28,154 bases of DNA from a virus: positions 1 to 28,154 of IMG/VR virus record IMGVR_UViG_3300025759_000521, one strand, 5' to 3'. A program made the translations under genes and the position numbers. Below are positions 19,082 through 27,699 of this stretch, piece by piece (within the stretch, counting starts at the first letter, position 1; each line of letters opens with the position of its first letter). The notes under the pieces are model-generated. The model was not told where the DNA came from and did no database searches. It saw only the letters and a list, made by a program, of their open reading frames with translations.

Positions 19082-21040
19082 TTACGCATCAGAGGTGCGG
19101 ATCGCAGTCGTAGATCCACCCGTCGAGAAAAGGGTTCCGCTCGTTTCAAAAGTCTTGATGCCAATATTGTCGCCAGCCGTGCCACCATCGCGAACTCGAA
19201 TAAACAGAGCGCGGTCGCTGCTGTAGACTGACGTGAAAGTCTCTGACGTTGAGGTGGCTAGGGCGTCGATGTAGCTGATGAAGACGTTGTTGCCGATACT
19301 GGCGTTCGTGACATCGAAGTCCGCGACATTCGGGACTGCGGCCTCCGACGCGGTGGGGTCAATGGTGAACGTTGCCCCAGTGTACGAGGTGTAAACCAGG
19401 CGGCGATACACGCCATCGTTGTCCGCAACGCGAATCGTACCAGAGGAAGGCGTATCCGATGGGATCGTGGTGTTAACCTCCACCGACGTGATGTTGGCAG
19501 TCGTCAGGGCCGTGGTGGCAATCGTGAACTGCCCGAGGTTGAGCGCCGAGCCGGTGCGCGGCCCAACAAGCACCCGATCCTCCCCAGAAACAAGACCAAG
19601 TACCTCGAACGTGACGTTGTTAGGAGGCGTACGCTGAGTGTTAGTGAGGTCGAACAGCTTGTCGGTGACGAGGAGCTTTGTCGGGTCTACGCCAACACCA
19701 AACGAGCCGATGAGCGCAGCACCCGTCGAAGTTCCAAGATACTCTGGAGAGACTGTGCGCGTTGTCACGCTGCCGTTTACGTCGGCGGTCGTTCCGTTGG
19801 TGCGGCCCGTAATCTCGTAGGTGTTGGCGGGGGGCAATCCATATGTCAACTGAATCCACTGGATGCCGGTGGTACCGTTGTCGTCCAGGGCCAGCAACAC
19901 GCCCGACCCCCCGGTGTTGCCGTTGCCGGTAGGGGTACCGAACACGTCGGCAGTCATGTCGCCGCCGTCTAGCTGACTGATGGCGTCATTGTCGGAAAGG
20001 GTCGCACCGTTTTCGACAGCAACCACCATCGTGCCGGTTGTGCCTTGGTCATCAACGTAGAGCAGCTTGCCGACCGCAGTGCCGATGGCAAGGTACTCGC
20101 CGACGGTCCACGATGTCGCACCGGCCTCACCGTCGTAGGAGAACTTCGTCCCCCAGACGACTGTCTCGTCTTCGATGAACCCCGTGCCGCTTTCGTTTTG
20201 GTATGCCCACTGGTGCGTGATGCCACGGAAAAGCTCGCCATTGATTCCGTGAAGGTTGGTTGAGCTCCCACGCCGCTGGGTGTATTTCGTCCACTCGTAC
20301 AGGTCGTTAATAACCGGCGAGGCTGGGGTTGCACCCGCTCCCCACGTCCACTTTGAGTAATACTCCTCATCAGTGCCATCGCCAGTGACATCAAAGAGTT
20401 GATAGCCTTCGGTGTTGGTGAACTGATCGTACGTCGCAACGGTACCGACAACCGTCTCGTTGTTTAGGTCGTTGGAGGTAAAGATAGCCGCCGTCGAGTT
20501 ACCCACACCGAGTGTGGACTCAAACTCCGAGTAAGTGTCACCGAACTCACGCGCCTGTACGCGCACCTTCTTGCCGTCGATGTCGGCACCGTTGACGCGG
20601 GTCTTGACCATAATGCGCAGCAGGATGTTCTGCGCTGCGTCGGCGTTCAGGCCGGCCCCCCAGTAATTCGTCAGGAGCGCGTTGTCCTGTACGATTTGGA
20701 GGTTGGTACCGGCCTCGACCGATCCGACGACGACCAGCCCAGAGTACACGGTATCCCCGTCGTTCTGGGTGATTGAACCGTCGTAGATGTACTCAGCGGC
20801 GGTGTCGTCAATGTTGTAGATGACGCCGCCACCGGGAGCGAGGAGCGTGATGATGTTGTCCGTGGCGCGTTCGGATGGCGTCTGGCTGCTAATGTCCACC
20901 AGATCGTTGCCGGATGCTACGGCGTCGTCGGCGAGGTCTTGCAGCCAACGGTGGAACTCAAGGACCGTGTAGGTCGTCGTCCCTGAGACGTGGCGAATGT
21001 CGCCGTTCACTGCTACTGAAAAATCGTCACCGATAGCCAT
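19082..21040 (-). CDS. Conserved phage virion structural protein
   Basis: A 652-residue protein whose N-terminus (DDFSVAVNGDIRHVSGTTTY, TVLEFHRWLQDLADDAV, ERATDNIITLLAPGG, YNIDDTAAEYIYDGSI) matches a family I recognise from many environmental tailed phages as a structural (tail or neck) protein. The following domains are beta-rich with GTTGTMVVAVENG and GTTADVNGSVTTR motifs. No enzyme motif is seen. It is the first gene of the structural run on this strand. The ATG at 21040 has no strong ribosome site and may depend on coupling from a short upstream frame (21027-21146). Confidence 0.75.
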   Translation of the reverse strand: MAIGDDFSVAVNGDIRHVSGTTTYTVLEFHRWLQDLADDAVASGNDLVDISSQTPSERATDNIITLLAPGGGVIYNIDDTAAEYIYDGSITQNDGDTVYSGLVVVGSVEAGTNLQIVQDNALLTNYWGAGLNADAAQNILLRIMVKTRVNGADIDGKKVRVQAREFGDTYSEFESTLGVGNSTAAIFTSNDLNNETVVGTVATYDQFTNTEGYQLFDVTGDGTDEEYYSKWTWGAGATPASPVINDLYEWTKYTQRRGSSTNLHGINGELFRGITHQWAYQNESGTGFIEDETVVWGTKFSYDGEAGATSWTVGEYLAIGTAVGKLLYVDDQGTTGTMVVAVENGATLSDNDAISQLDGGDMTADVFGTPTGNGNTGGSGVLLALDDNGTTGIQWIQLTYGLPPANTYEITGRTNGTTADVNGSVTTRTVSPEYLGTSTGAALIGSFGVGVDPTKLLVTDKLFDLTNTQRTPPNNVTFEVLGLVSGEDRVLVGPRTGSALNLGQFTIATTALTTANITSVEVNTTIPSDTPSSGTIRVADNDGVYRRLVYTSYTGATFTIDPTASEAAVPNVADFDVTNASIGNNVFISYIDALATSTSETFTSVYSSDRALFIRVRDGGTAGDNIGIKTFETSGTLFSTGGSTTAIRTSDA

Positions 21041-21146
21041 TATTTCTTCGCGTCAGACGTGGATGCACCGCCACGGGAGGTGGCACGGATTCTCCAATAA
21101 TACGCGCCAGAAACACTGGATCAATCTGAACTACAACATTCGGCAC
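21027..21146 (-). CDS. Possible small coupled ORF
   Basis: A 39-codon frame from GTG at 21146, five bases after a GGAAG, giving MPNVVVQIDPVFLARIIGES and a Pro/Arg-rich tail. It overlaps the end of rusA and the start of the 652-residue virion protein. The strand-helix start looks protein-like, but no homology is known to me. Treat as tentative; the alternative is an untranslated 90-base spacer with a GCCAC/GTGGC hairpin. Confidence 0.3.
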   Translation of the reverse strand: MPNVVVQIDPVFLARIIGESVPPPVAVHPRLTRRNNGYR

Positions 21147-21622
21147 CGCCGCTTCCGAGGCTTTTGGCTCTTTTTGCGAATAATTAGGTCTAGGCCACGG
21201 TTTTTACGATCAATACGCTGATGAGGCCATTCTGTTGGAGTGTGAAGCTCCCGAGGCGAGTCGTCACTTACGAAACCTTCTTTCACTAGAAAGTCGCAAG
21301 CCCACTTCAAGCCAGCCGCCAACTCAATGGGATCCCGAAGGGCGTGTAGGCGAAACCCGGCGTACTCCAGATGCCAGTATTTCCACGGCTCTTCTGGGGG
21401 CCGGATTCCCTGCGCCATAGCTTCCCGCAGACATTCACGTTGGTATGCGTAGCGAGCGTTGTCGTACACAATCGGTAGTGCTCGCTTCATCCAACCGCCA
21501 TCCCTGCCGCGCTTAGTGCGCTTCTTCGCCATATCCAACATGGCGTTCATGCTAGGAGGTTCTGGGAGTCGCAGGACGAGCTTAGTAGGCGAATCTTTCT
21601 TCTTGCGCGTGTTCCGCGTCAT
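21131..21622 (-). CDS. rusA: RusA-like Holliday junction resolvase
   Basis: A 163-residue, basic endonuclease-type protein. LRLPEPPSMNAML near residue 17-29 and the acidic series D97...K106...D110...D120-D121 (RDPIE, LKWACDFLVKEG, VSDDSP) fit the RusA family. Its Asp residues bind Mg2+ and cut four-way junctions. The tail is highly basic (RKKSQKPRKRRCRML), suited to DNA. It overlaps the end of the DnaB gene by 41 bases. It resolves branched replication or recombination intermediates before packaging. Start at 21622 has no strong ribosome site. Confidence 0.8.
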   Translation of the reverse strand: MTRNTRKKKDSPTKLVLRLPEPPSMNAMLDMAKKRTKRGRDGGWMKRALPIVYDNARYAYQRECLREAMAQGIRPPEEPWKYWHLEYAGFRLHALRDPIELAAGLKWACDFLVKEGFVSDDSPRELHTPTEWPHQRIDRKNRGLDLIIRKKSQKPRKRRCRML

Positions 21623-22949
21623 CGAAGCGCGTGTACCCCCGATGCCAATAGAGTGGTATCGAACCCGTTGGCCCGTTCCTCTGCTTGGCTAGGATTAGTT
21701 CCGCAGCACCTTCAAGCGCCGGATCGTCACGGAAATAGTACTCTGGCCGGAACAGAAAAGCCACCAAGTCGGCGTCCTGTTCTATGGAGCCAGACTCGCG
21801 TAGGTCTGAAAGCATGGGGCGCTTGTCCTGCCGTTGCTCTGGAGAACGCGACAACTGTGATAGGCAGATGACGGGCACTCTAAGTTCTCGAGCGAGCCCT
21901 TTCAGCGCGAGGCTCATCTGAGCAACCTCTTGTTCCCGTGAGCGGCTTGAAGATCCACTAACTGGTCTAAGAAGCTGAAGGTAGTCAATCAAGACCAGCT
22001 TCAAGCCCCTGGGGGACGCCTTGAGCCGACGACACTTAGATCGTATGTCGAGCACGGTCTGGGTGGCATGGTCATCAATCCACAACGTCGAGGCACTGAT
22101 GGAGCTTGCTCCCACGTTAACCCGTTTGATTTCCTCTGGTGTCATTGCACCACGCCGCCATTGATGAGCAGACACCATTGCCTCTGCGGACAACAGCCTC
22201 TCCATAAGACTGTCCGTATCCATTTCGAGGCTGAAAACAGCTACTTCGCCATGGTCCTTACCCCGCGCCACATTCATCGCAACATTCAACGCAAAAGCCG
22301 TCTTGCCCATCGAAGGACGCCCAGCAACGATCAACAATTGGCCTGGCTGCAATCCACCCGTCATTCGATCTAGGTCACGGAACCCCGTACCGATTCCAGT
22401 GATACCGTTGCGTGATGGCTCATAACGCTCCAATCGCTCGACTGTATCGAAGATGAGATCCGCAGCCCTGGCACTTGTTTGTTCGTGATTGGCTCCGACC
22501 TGGACCTCAAGGATTAACGATTCAATTGAATCGATGATCTCTCTGGGTGACTGATCTGTGTTGCCGCTCGTCGCACTGACAATACCCTGGCGGCAAACCT
22601 CGACCGTAGCCCGAAGTGCCGCGTAATCGGATACGATTTTACAATGCGTTTCGAGATAGTCCACGCTCAAGTCAACAGGAGCGCCGTACATTTCCGCCAA
22701 GGTGTTGATACCACCGACAGCTTCCACTGTCCCGTTGCTCTTCAGCTTTTCGTGAATCGCAACCGGGGTTGGTGCGCCACCTGAAGACAGAACCTGAAGG
22801 ATGGCTTCGTAGATGTGGCCTAGGCTCGTCCAATAGAAGTGTGACGGCTGGATGATCGCCGTAGCCACACTCGCCAAATCTGGGTCAGCCAAAAGAGCGC
22901 AGACGACACTCTCTTCCGCTTCACGCGACTGAGGTATCTGATCGATCAA
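21582..22949 (-). CDS. dnaB: Replicative DNA helicase, DnaB type
   Basis: The protein unwinds DNA at the fork as a ring of six. It shows the N-terminal domain (PQSREAEESVVCALL), Walker A GRPSMGKTAFA (about 210-220), VAVFSLEM, Walker B LVLIDYLQLL, and the final signature QDADLVAFLFRPEYY...LAKQRNGPTGSIPL. About 455 residues, the full usual size. I place the start at the TTG at 22949, which overlaps the preceding stop as TTGA and has GAGG eight bases upstream; the next in-frame TTG at 22979 lies inside the upstream gene. It follows a loader/initiator-like gene and precedes rusA. Confidence 0.95.
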   Translation of the reverse strand: MIDQIPQSREAEESVVCALLADPDLASVATAIIQPSHFYWTSLGHIYEAILQVLSSGGAPTPVAIHEKLKSNGTVEAVGGINTLAEMYGAPVDLSVDYLETHCKIVSDYAALRATVEVCRQGIVSATSGNTDQSPREIIDSIESLILEVQVGANHEQTSARAADLIFDTVERLERYEPSRNGITGIGTGFRDLDRMTGGLQPGQLLIVAGRPSMGKTAFALNVAMNVARGKDHGEVAVFSLEMDTDSLMERLLSAEAMVSAHQWRRGAMTPEEIKRVNVGASSISASTLWIDDHATQTVLDIRSKCRRLKASPRGLKLVLIDYLQLLRPVSGSSSRSREQEVAQMSLALKGLARELRVPVICLSQLSRSPEQRQDKRPMLSDLRESGSIEQDADLVAFLFRPEYYFRDDPALEGAAELILAKQRNGPTGSIPLYWHRGYTRFDDAEHAQEERFAY

Positions 22950-23740
22950 CGCGCAGCCCTCGTCACGATCTCGCTCCAAACAGCCTCTTCCATTGTGTCA
23001 CGGAATCGCGATAGGCCCGTCAGGCGCTTCTTGCGCTCATTGAATTCAGCTTGAAGAACCGTTTGTTGCTCCGCGCTCATGGCGGCATATAGCGCATTGA
23101 TGTCTGGTGTTTCTAGGCTTGGCTGACTAGGCGTAGGACGAACAAATCCTGACAATTTCTTCCTCTCCTCCGCATGAGACGGGGAGAGGGGCTTGTGGCC
23201 TGAAGCCTCTTCTAACCAAGACTCACACCTATCTGTATTGCGAAACAACGACTCTGGAGCGTGGAGCTTCAGATCACTCATATAGAACTCCTTAGACTGA
23301 ACGACCCGACAGAGCTTGCGAAATTTGTCCAACGGGTCTTTTTCCTTGTTCAGTCCTGCGAAGAGAAGGCAACCGTAAGCCGCACGACGGGCTTTGGTGA
23401 GTGTAAGGCGACGACCAAAAAGTTCGTTGTAGAGCTTATGAAGGGCCTCTACCATCTCACGTTGCGCGGCGGGTGGTCCTTGTGCTAGACCGTGGCGGAT
23501 CGCCGGTCGCCCCACACGCTCCCTTTTGGGGTTCCACCACCCCGAATCGACCAAGGACTGAGTGAATCGCTCCACCTCGTCGGGTGCCCACGACCACCGC
23601 AGGGAAAAAAAATCCCGAGCCTCGCCCTTAACGATCCCTGACTCATACGAGCCCACCAAGTCCAGAAACGCTTCAGGCTGAGAGAACCTTCGTGGCTTTA
23701 GCCAGGCGGCGGATGAGAAGAAAGTGTGCTTCAATTCCAT
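22946..23740 (-). CDS. Probable replication initiator / helicase loader
   Basis: A 264-residue basic protein directly upstream of dnaB, coupled by TTGA. WSWAPDEVERFTQSLVDSGWW near residue 50-70 has the pattern of a winged-helix domain seen in phage initiator and DnaD-like proteins. The central region contains ALHKLYNELFGRRLTLTKAR and the C-terminus FNERKKRLTGLSRFRDT. Such proteins bind the origin and deliver the helicase. The assignment rests on position and on the winged-helix look; sequence identity to a named family is not clear. Confidence 0.55.
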   Translation of the reverse strand: MELKHTFFSSAAWLKPRRFSQPEAFLDLVGSYESGIVKGEARDFFSLRWSWAPDEVERFTQSLVDSGWWNPKRERVGRPAIRHGLAQGPPAAQREMVEALHKLYNELFGRRLTLTKARRAAYGCLLFAGLNKEKDPLDKFRKLCRVVQSKEFYMSDLKLHAPESLFRNTDRCESWLEEASGHKPLSPSHAEERKKLSGFVRPTPSQPSLETPDINALYAAMSAEQQTVLQAEFNERKKRLTGLSRFRDTMEEAVWSEIVTRAAR

Positions 23741-23752
23741 TCAACTACACAC

Positions 23753-24148
23753 TCACCACTTCGCATCAACGGAGTCGCGCTCTGCCGCTGTGACACCATC
23801 CCACACGCTTACATCGTCTAGGTCGTCCCGACCCAGAGCCATGAAAGTGAGTAGGGCGAGAAAATTCCATGTTGCGTGAGCGAGGTGTAGGTGGCCCGTT
23901 TCGGCGTCTTTCGCTTCCACTCCGTAATGCATGACCTGTATCATGTGGCGCATTCCGCAGTCGAGAAGCGTGGAGTAACTCTGGCCGACCAACCAATCCT
24001 TGGGCGCATACTTCTTGGCACCGGCAGTCGCCACCGGCATGATCAACTCCAAACCCTTCAAGGGGGCGAACCACCAACCTGAAGGCTTGCCCTCAGAATA
24101 GCGAGTGCCACCAGCCGACTCTGTATCAGTCAAGGTGTCGCGTGACAT
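23753..24148 (-). CDS. dATP/dGTP diphosphohydrolase-like protein (DUF5664 type)
   Basis: A 131-residue protein with GTRYSEGKPS, GLELIMPVATAGAKKYAPKD, CGMRHMIQVMHYGVEAKDAE and GHLHLAHATWNFLALL. This matches the phage family named dATP/dGTP diphosphohydrolase N-terminal domain (formerly DUF5664), a MazG-like all-helical fold with acidic and histidine metal ligands. Members are thought to hydrolyse purine dNTPs and adjust the pool during infection. The ATG at 24148 overlaps the transglycosylase gene by 23 bases; the longer frame start at 24211 is inside it. No PurZ or MazZ gene is visible, so modified-base synthesis cannot be claimed. Confidence 0.75.
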   Translation of the reverse strand: MSRDTLTDTESAGGTRYSEGKPSGWWFAPLKGLELIMPVATAGAKKYAPKDWLVGQSYSTLLDCGMRHMIQVMHYGVEAKDAETGHLHLAHATWNFLALLTFMALGRDDLDDVSVWDGVTAAERDSVDAKW

Positions 24149-24647
24149 GATCGTAATAGACCTCGCAGTAAGCCGAACGGCACCCGTTGTAAGCCAGCAG
24201 CGCACGTTCAAGATCGACGTTGGTTTCTAAGTAGTGGAGTAGGATCAGAACACCTTTGCAGATATTTGTGTCGATGTCGGCAAGGTCGTAACCACAATGA
24301 GGAAACTCCTCACTCCAGTAACGCGGCATCACCTGAAGAAGACCGACTGCGCCCGCATAGCTAACCGTGTCCGGTTTCAACCAAGGATTCTCGACACGCA
24401 TGACAGCTAGGACTAAGTCCGGCTTCACCCCCGCCTTGTAAGCATTCTTGGCTACCGCGTTCGCTACTCGAGGAACAAGGGAACTGTCCGCTAAGGGCCA
24501 ACGATAGAGGCTGGATTCAATGTCTGAGACATGGTGCTCCCACGGTTCTGGCAGAGGCACAGGTGTCGATCCATCCACCTCAGACACTGCAATGCCACTA
24601 GGGCTGATTGCAAAAAGAAGAGCAACAGTAAGGATCGTGCGAAACAT
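24126..24647 (-). CDS. Exported lytic transglycosylase (SLT domain)
   Basis: A 173-residue enzyme that cuts the glycan strands of peptidoglycan. Residues 1-22 form a signal peptide (MFRTILTVALLFAISPSGIA), probably cleaved near residue 20-25. SLT motifs follow: AVMRVENPW with the catalytic E86, AVGLLQVMP (100-108) and LLAYNGC (140-146). C118, C130, C146 and C151 could form disulphides, in line with export. ATG at 24647 with AGAGGTGA upstream; a GTG two codons earlier is less likely. Role: host lysis, or local wall opening at genome entry. Exported by the host Sec route, it would not need a holin. Confidence 0.85.
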   Translation of the reverse strand: MFRTILTVALLFAISPSGIAVSEVDGSTPVPLPEPWEHHVSDIESSLYRWPLADSSLVPRVANAVAKNAYKAGVKPDLVLAVMRVENPWLKPDTVSYAGAVGLLQVMPRYWSEEFPHCGYDLADIDTNICKGVLILLHYLETNVDLERALLAYNGCRSAYCEVYYDHVTRHLD

Positions 24648-24683
24648 CTTCACCTCTCATGTGATGGTGCCCCGACGCCTTGC

Positions 24684-25622
24684 CTAGTTAACTGCGATCT
24701 TCCCCTTCTTCTTTTTCGCCTTCTTCGTGCCTCCCTGGGGGAGCATCGCGAAGACCTCACGGAAATCACCCTCTGTCCATGTCTTAGGGTCTGACTCAAC
24801 AGGAAGGGCATCGACAACGACCTGAGACACAAAAGCGTTGAAGTCGAAATCTGGATTGGCCTTCAAGTAGTCGCGAACCTGGCTCTTGTAGTCGCGAGCA
24901 GCGGTCGTGGGAGCCTCGACACCGTCCGAAAGCCACCGGACCAGATCACGACCGAAGTTCTCCGTCACGATCCCATGGAAGCTGTCGATATCGCTCCAAC
25001 GAGTCTTGTCGATGGTCATCGTATGCTCGCGAGAGATGTCGCCGATCAGATCGAACTCATACTCAACGCCATCACGCTGAACCGGAGCCATGCCGACCTT
25101 GCGGATCTGAGTCCGCCCACGCTCGTCTTTCTCTTGGACATACGACATCTTGGACCGCATAGTAGCGATGATGTGAGCCTTGGACGAAATCAACTTCTCC
25201 ATCAGAGCGTTGTGCTCCGGCGTCACCTTGGCCCACGCTTGAAACGTGTTGCCAGACTTAGACCGTGCGGCGAAACGATCCTTCATTTCCAAGGCACCAC
25301 CCTTGCCGACCCATGCATGACTCAGTGAATCGATAATGATGATGTCGAAGCCAGCATCTTCACACGCTTCGATAGCCTTGACGTAACTCGCAGGGGAGTG
25401 GTCGGGCAGCGTCGAAGCAGGAACCATGAAGTCGAACTGATCGCTGTACTTCGCGGCAGAGTTATGCTCTGTGTCGATGACGACAATCGAAGCGTTCTTT
25501 CCGATTTCTTTCGCCATGCCCGTCGCCATGACGAGCGCGGTATAGGTCTTCCCTGCTCCGGTTGGGCCAATCAAGGCGACCCGCGCCTTAGCTTGCGATT
25601 TTCGCGCCTTTACGAAATCCAT
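24684..25622 (-). CDS. Sak4-like RecA-fold ATPase (AAA_24 type)
   Basis: A 312-residue ATPase. Walker A is GPTGAGKT (19-26), followed by VVIDTEHNSAAKYSD, Walker B DIIIIDSLSHAW near residues 93-104, NTFQAWAKVTPEHNALMEKL and IIATMRSKMSYVQE. This order is that of the phage AAA_24/Sak4-like family, RecA-core ATPases that work in single-strand annealing recombination, often next to SSB and nucleases. The last 15 residues are a Lys-rich tail (TKKAKKKKGK), likely for DNA. It starts one base after the stop of the RecE-like gene. DNA-recombination pair with that nuclease is the natural reading. Confidence 0.85.
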   Translation of the reverse strand: MDFVKARKSQAKARVALIGPTGAGKTYTALVMATGMAKEIGKNASIVVIDTEHNSAAKYSDQFDFMVPASTLPDHSPASYVKAIEACEDAGFDIIIIDSLSHAWVGKGGALEMKDRFAARSKSGNTFQAWAKVTPEHNALMEKLISSKAHIIATMRSKMSYVQEKDERGRTQIRKVGMAPVQRDGVEYEFDLIGDISREHTMTIDKTRWSDIDSFHGIVTENFGRDLVRWLSDGVEAPTTAARDYKSQVRDYLKANPDFDFNAFVSQVVVDALPVESDPKTWTEGDFREVFAMLPQGGTKKAKKKKGKIAVN

Positions 25623-25623
25623 C

Positions 25624-26517
25624 TTACTCCTCCTCCTCGTAGTTCATCCACTCAGGTAGAAACAGGGTGACGCTGCCATTCGCCCCAAACCCAGGCCACT
25701 CATCCGACTCACGGCACTCGCCAATCTCTGACAGCCAACGGTACAACGTCTCCGCTGCCTGTGAGATCATGTCTGGCCCCGGCTGATACACAACCGTGTC
25801 GTAAGGGGGAACGGACTCTTGAGCGATCCAGTAGAAATTCTTTCGTGCTCGCCCGACATTCAGCGCACCGTTGAAGTAGAAAGCTGCTTGGCGATGATAG
25901 CCGTAACGAAGGATTGAGCGACGGAAACCATCTGGGTTGATGTCCCGAGTCGTCTTCAGATCAATGATCGCGTCTTCGTCGGACGAGTCGGCATCGATCA
26001 ACGCCTTGCAGCGCATACCGGATGTCTCCTCAGTCCAGACGTAGGCCATTTCTCGCTCGACAGCAGAGTCGAGCAGGAAAGCCGCCATGTCCAACTCTAG
26101 GGTCGCCTCCATCATCCGATGTGCTTGATCCCAAACCGTTGCGGTGACGACCTCGACCCCATCTGGTTCCATGCCCCTGGGTCGATGTGTGGTGCAGAAC
26201 ATTGTGCCGTCGATGACAACTTGCGCCTTCTTAGAACACTGCGAGCCACGCGCTGTGGTCTGTGAGCACTGGCCTTGAAGGATGTATTCCGCAGTAAAGA
26301 GGGCGGGAGTCAGCACCAGACTATGGTAGACCCGTCCGAGGTTGGTCGCGGCAGTGGAATCTGAATGATCCGCCAGGAAGTGCCGCATCGACCCTTTGCC
26401 GAGCTTGTTCAGTCGGCTTGAGTTTACCGCATCCCAGCCCCGATAAATGTGGAAGGGGACTCTGGGGAAGACGAGGGGTTGGTCGTCTTCGGGCAGCAGG
26501 AGAGGAAACTCCCCCAT
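25624..26517 (-). CDS. RecE-like PD-(D/E)XK exonuclease with zinc-finger insertion
   Basis: A 297-residue nuclease. The core motifs are LGRVYHSLVL (60-69), ALIDAD (172-177), IIDLKT (184-189, with D186 and K188) and YGYHRQAAFYF (205-215), as in RecE/Cas4-type 5'-3' exonucleases. Between the first helix and the core is an insertion QCSQTTARGSQC...FCTTH (C84, C94, C108, H111), a compact CCCH zinc finger. It resects DNA ends so that the Sak4-like ATPase and SSB can anneal strands. Strong GGAGGT site before ATG 26517; the first gene after a regulatory-looking spacer. Product ends in EEEE. Confidence 0.85.
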   Translation of the reverse strand: MGEFPLLLPEDDQPLVFPRVPFHIYRGWDAVNSSRLNKLGKGSMRHFLADHSDSTAATNLGRVYHSLVLTPALFTAEYILQGQCSQTTARGSQCSKKAQVVIDGTMFCTTHRPRGMEPDGVEVVTATVWDQAHRMMEATLELDMAAFLLDSAVEREMAYVWTEETSGMRCKALIDADSSDEDAIIDLKTTRDINPDGFRRSILRYGYHRQAAFYFNGALNVGRARKNFYWIAQESVPPYDTVVYQPGPDMISQAAETLYRWLSEIGECRESDEWPGFGANGSVTLFLPEWMNYEEEE

Positions 26518-26537
26518 GATACCTCCTTGATGATGTT

Positions 26538-26582
26538 TCGATTACGTCGATTTCGTATTAGGACGATACTGTAATCGATCAA
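26538..26582 (-). promoter_or_regulatory. Dyad (operator candidate) over a weak promoter
   Basis: TCGATTAC (26538-26545) and GTAATCGA (26571-26578) are perfect inverted arms 25 bases apart. On the minus strand a TTGATC (26582-26577) and TAATAC (26560-26555), 16 bases apart, form a modest promoter ahead of the RecE-like gene. One arm covers the -35 box. The spacer between 26518 and 26608 contains no gene. A regulator binding the two arms would control the recombination operon; the helix-turn-helix gene just upstream is a candidate. Confidence 0.45.
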
Positions 26583-26608
26583 GGAGATCTTTAGCAACCT
26601 GTACTTCT

Positions 26609-26854
26609 TTAGTCTACCGGCTGGCTGAGTCTATACGCGACGACAGGGTAGGTCTGCCCGCGTAGATCTTCCCGAAAGACTGTGACGCGCTCCAGGCGTC
26701 CCAAGTCCTTCGCAACGTGCAGCCGATTTCTTATCGTCTTCTCCCCAAGTCCTGTCGCCGACATCCACTCCCGAGTCGTGAGCGCATCGTCTGGACCTTG
26801 GCGCACGATCTCTTGAATGCGTTCAAGCTCCGCAATCATCTCATTCTCTGTCAT
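26609..26854 (-). CDS. Small winged-helix-type DNA-binding protein
   Basis: An 81-residue protein: an N-terminal helix (ENEMIAELERIQEIV), then LTTREWMSATGLGEKTIRNRL as a helix-turn-helix, and a VTVFREDLRGQTYPVVAYRL wing-like pair of strands. This is the layout of small transcription regulators. The ATG at 26854 overlaps the metallophosphoesterase stop as ATGA, so longer in-frame starts inside that gene are unlikely. It lies immediately upstream of the dyad at 26538-26582. Regulatory role is inferred from fold and place. Confidence 0.7.
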   Translation of the reverse strand: MTENEMIAELERIQEIVRQGPDDALTTREWMSATGLGEKTIRNRLHVAKDLGRLERVTVFREDLRGQTYPVVAYRLSQPVD

Positions 26855-27699
26855 GGCTTCCAAATCCTTTGAGGGTCGGCCTCTGGTTTGTATAGAAGAG
26901 GGTGGACTTGAGGGACACCGTCGTGCAACAAGATGACCAAGCCGCCACAATCCGGCATCGATTCGATACTAATCCGGCGAGTGAACTCGTCGTGCAATTT
27001 CCAGCAGGGGAGTTGGATCGCTCTTGTGATGCCCCGGTGGTCATAGCCGGAGTCCATGTACTTATGTAGGTGCGCCCGAATCGCCACATCCGCTGGTCGG
27101 CGACCCTCTAGGTGATGACTCAAATACATATCCAAGGCGTAGAGCCTCGAGTAACTTGCCCGAGTGTGCTCCCGCTGACCGGCGCGTCCATGGTGGCGAA
27201 TATCGAAGAGGACACCGTCGATCTCCGCGTAGACGAACGGCCAGACAAAACTGTTCGTAGTGGGGTCTTTTACGATATGCTTGACGCCCTCGCGGTTCAG
27301 CCGTCCCATGACAGCCTTTTCTAGCCCCGCAGCTTTGCCAACGTGGGCTGGTGTTCCCCTCACAGCGTGGAGGGATTCGTACTTGAAACCTTCTAGCAAG
27401 AATTGGATGCAATCCGCTGCGACTTGGATGTGAATGCCTTCATCGTTACTCAGAAGCTGGGTGCTACGATGGTGGTCAGCATCTGTAAGATCTCCCACCC
27501 CGAAAACGTGAGTGCGATAACCCTTGGTTAGCCGTGCGATGTCGGCGCGAAACTTCACCCAGTTTCCCCACAGATACTCTTGCAATTTCGACGGCATGAT
27601 CATTTGACCGTCGTCGTGCATGACACCATCTGGGTGCATGAGGCCGATCGTAGAACCACAATGAGTGTCCGAGAAGAACACCAAAGCTGACTTTGTCAA
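26851..27699 (-). CDS. Calcineurin-like metallophosphoesterase
   Basis: A 282-residue enzyme with the di-metal motifs D11-x-H13 (FFSDTHCGS), GDLTD (69-73), GTPAH (115-119, in the place of the usual GN-H/D), RHHG (168-171) and AHLH (209-212, in the place of GHxH). Many phage members have these same variants. They hydrolyse phosphomono- or diesters, and some process DNA ends. The start is a TTG at 27699 forming TTGA with the preceding stop, like the dnaB start. Neighbours are a membrane protein and a DNA-binding regulator. Substrate unknown. Confidence 0.85.
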   Translation of the reverse strand: MTKSALVFFSDTHCGSTIGLMHPDGVMHDDGQMIMPSKLQEYLWGNWVKFRADIARLTKGYRTHVFGVGDLTDADHHRSTQLLSNDEGIHIQVAADCIQFLLEGFKYESLHAVRGTPAHVGKAAGLEKAVMGRLNREGVKHIVKDPTTNSFVWPFVYAEIDGVLFDIRHHGRAGQREHTRASYSRLYALDMYLSHHLEGRRPADVAIRAHLHKYMDSGYDHRGITRAIQLPCWKLHDEFTRRISIESMPDCGGLVILLHDGVPQVHPLLYKPEADPQRIWKP

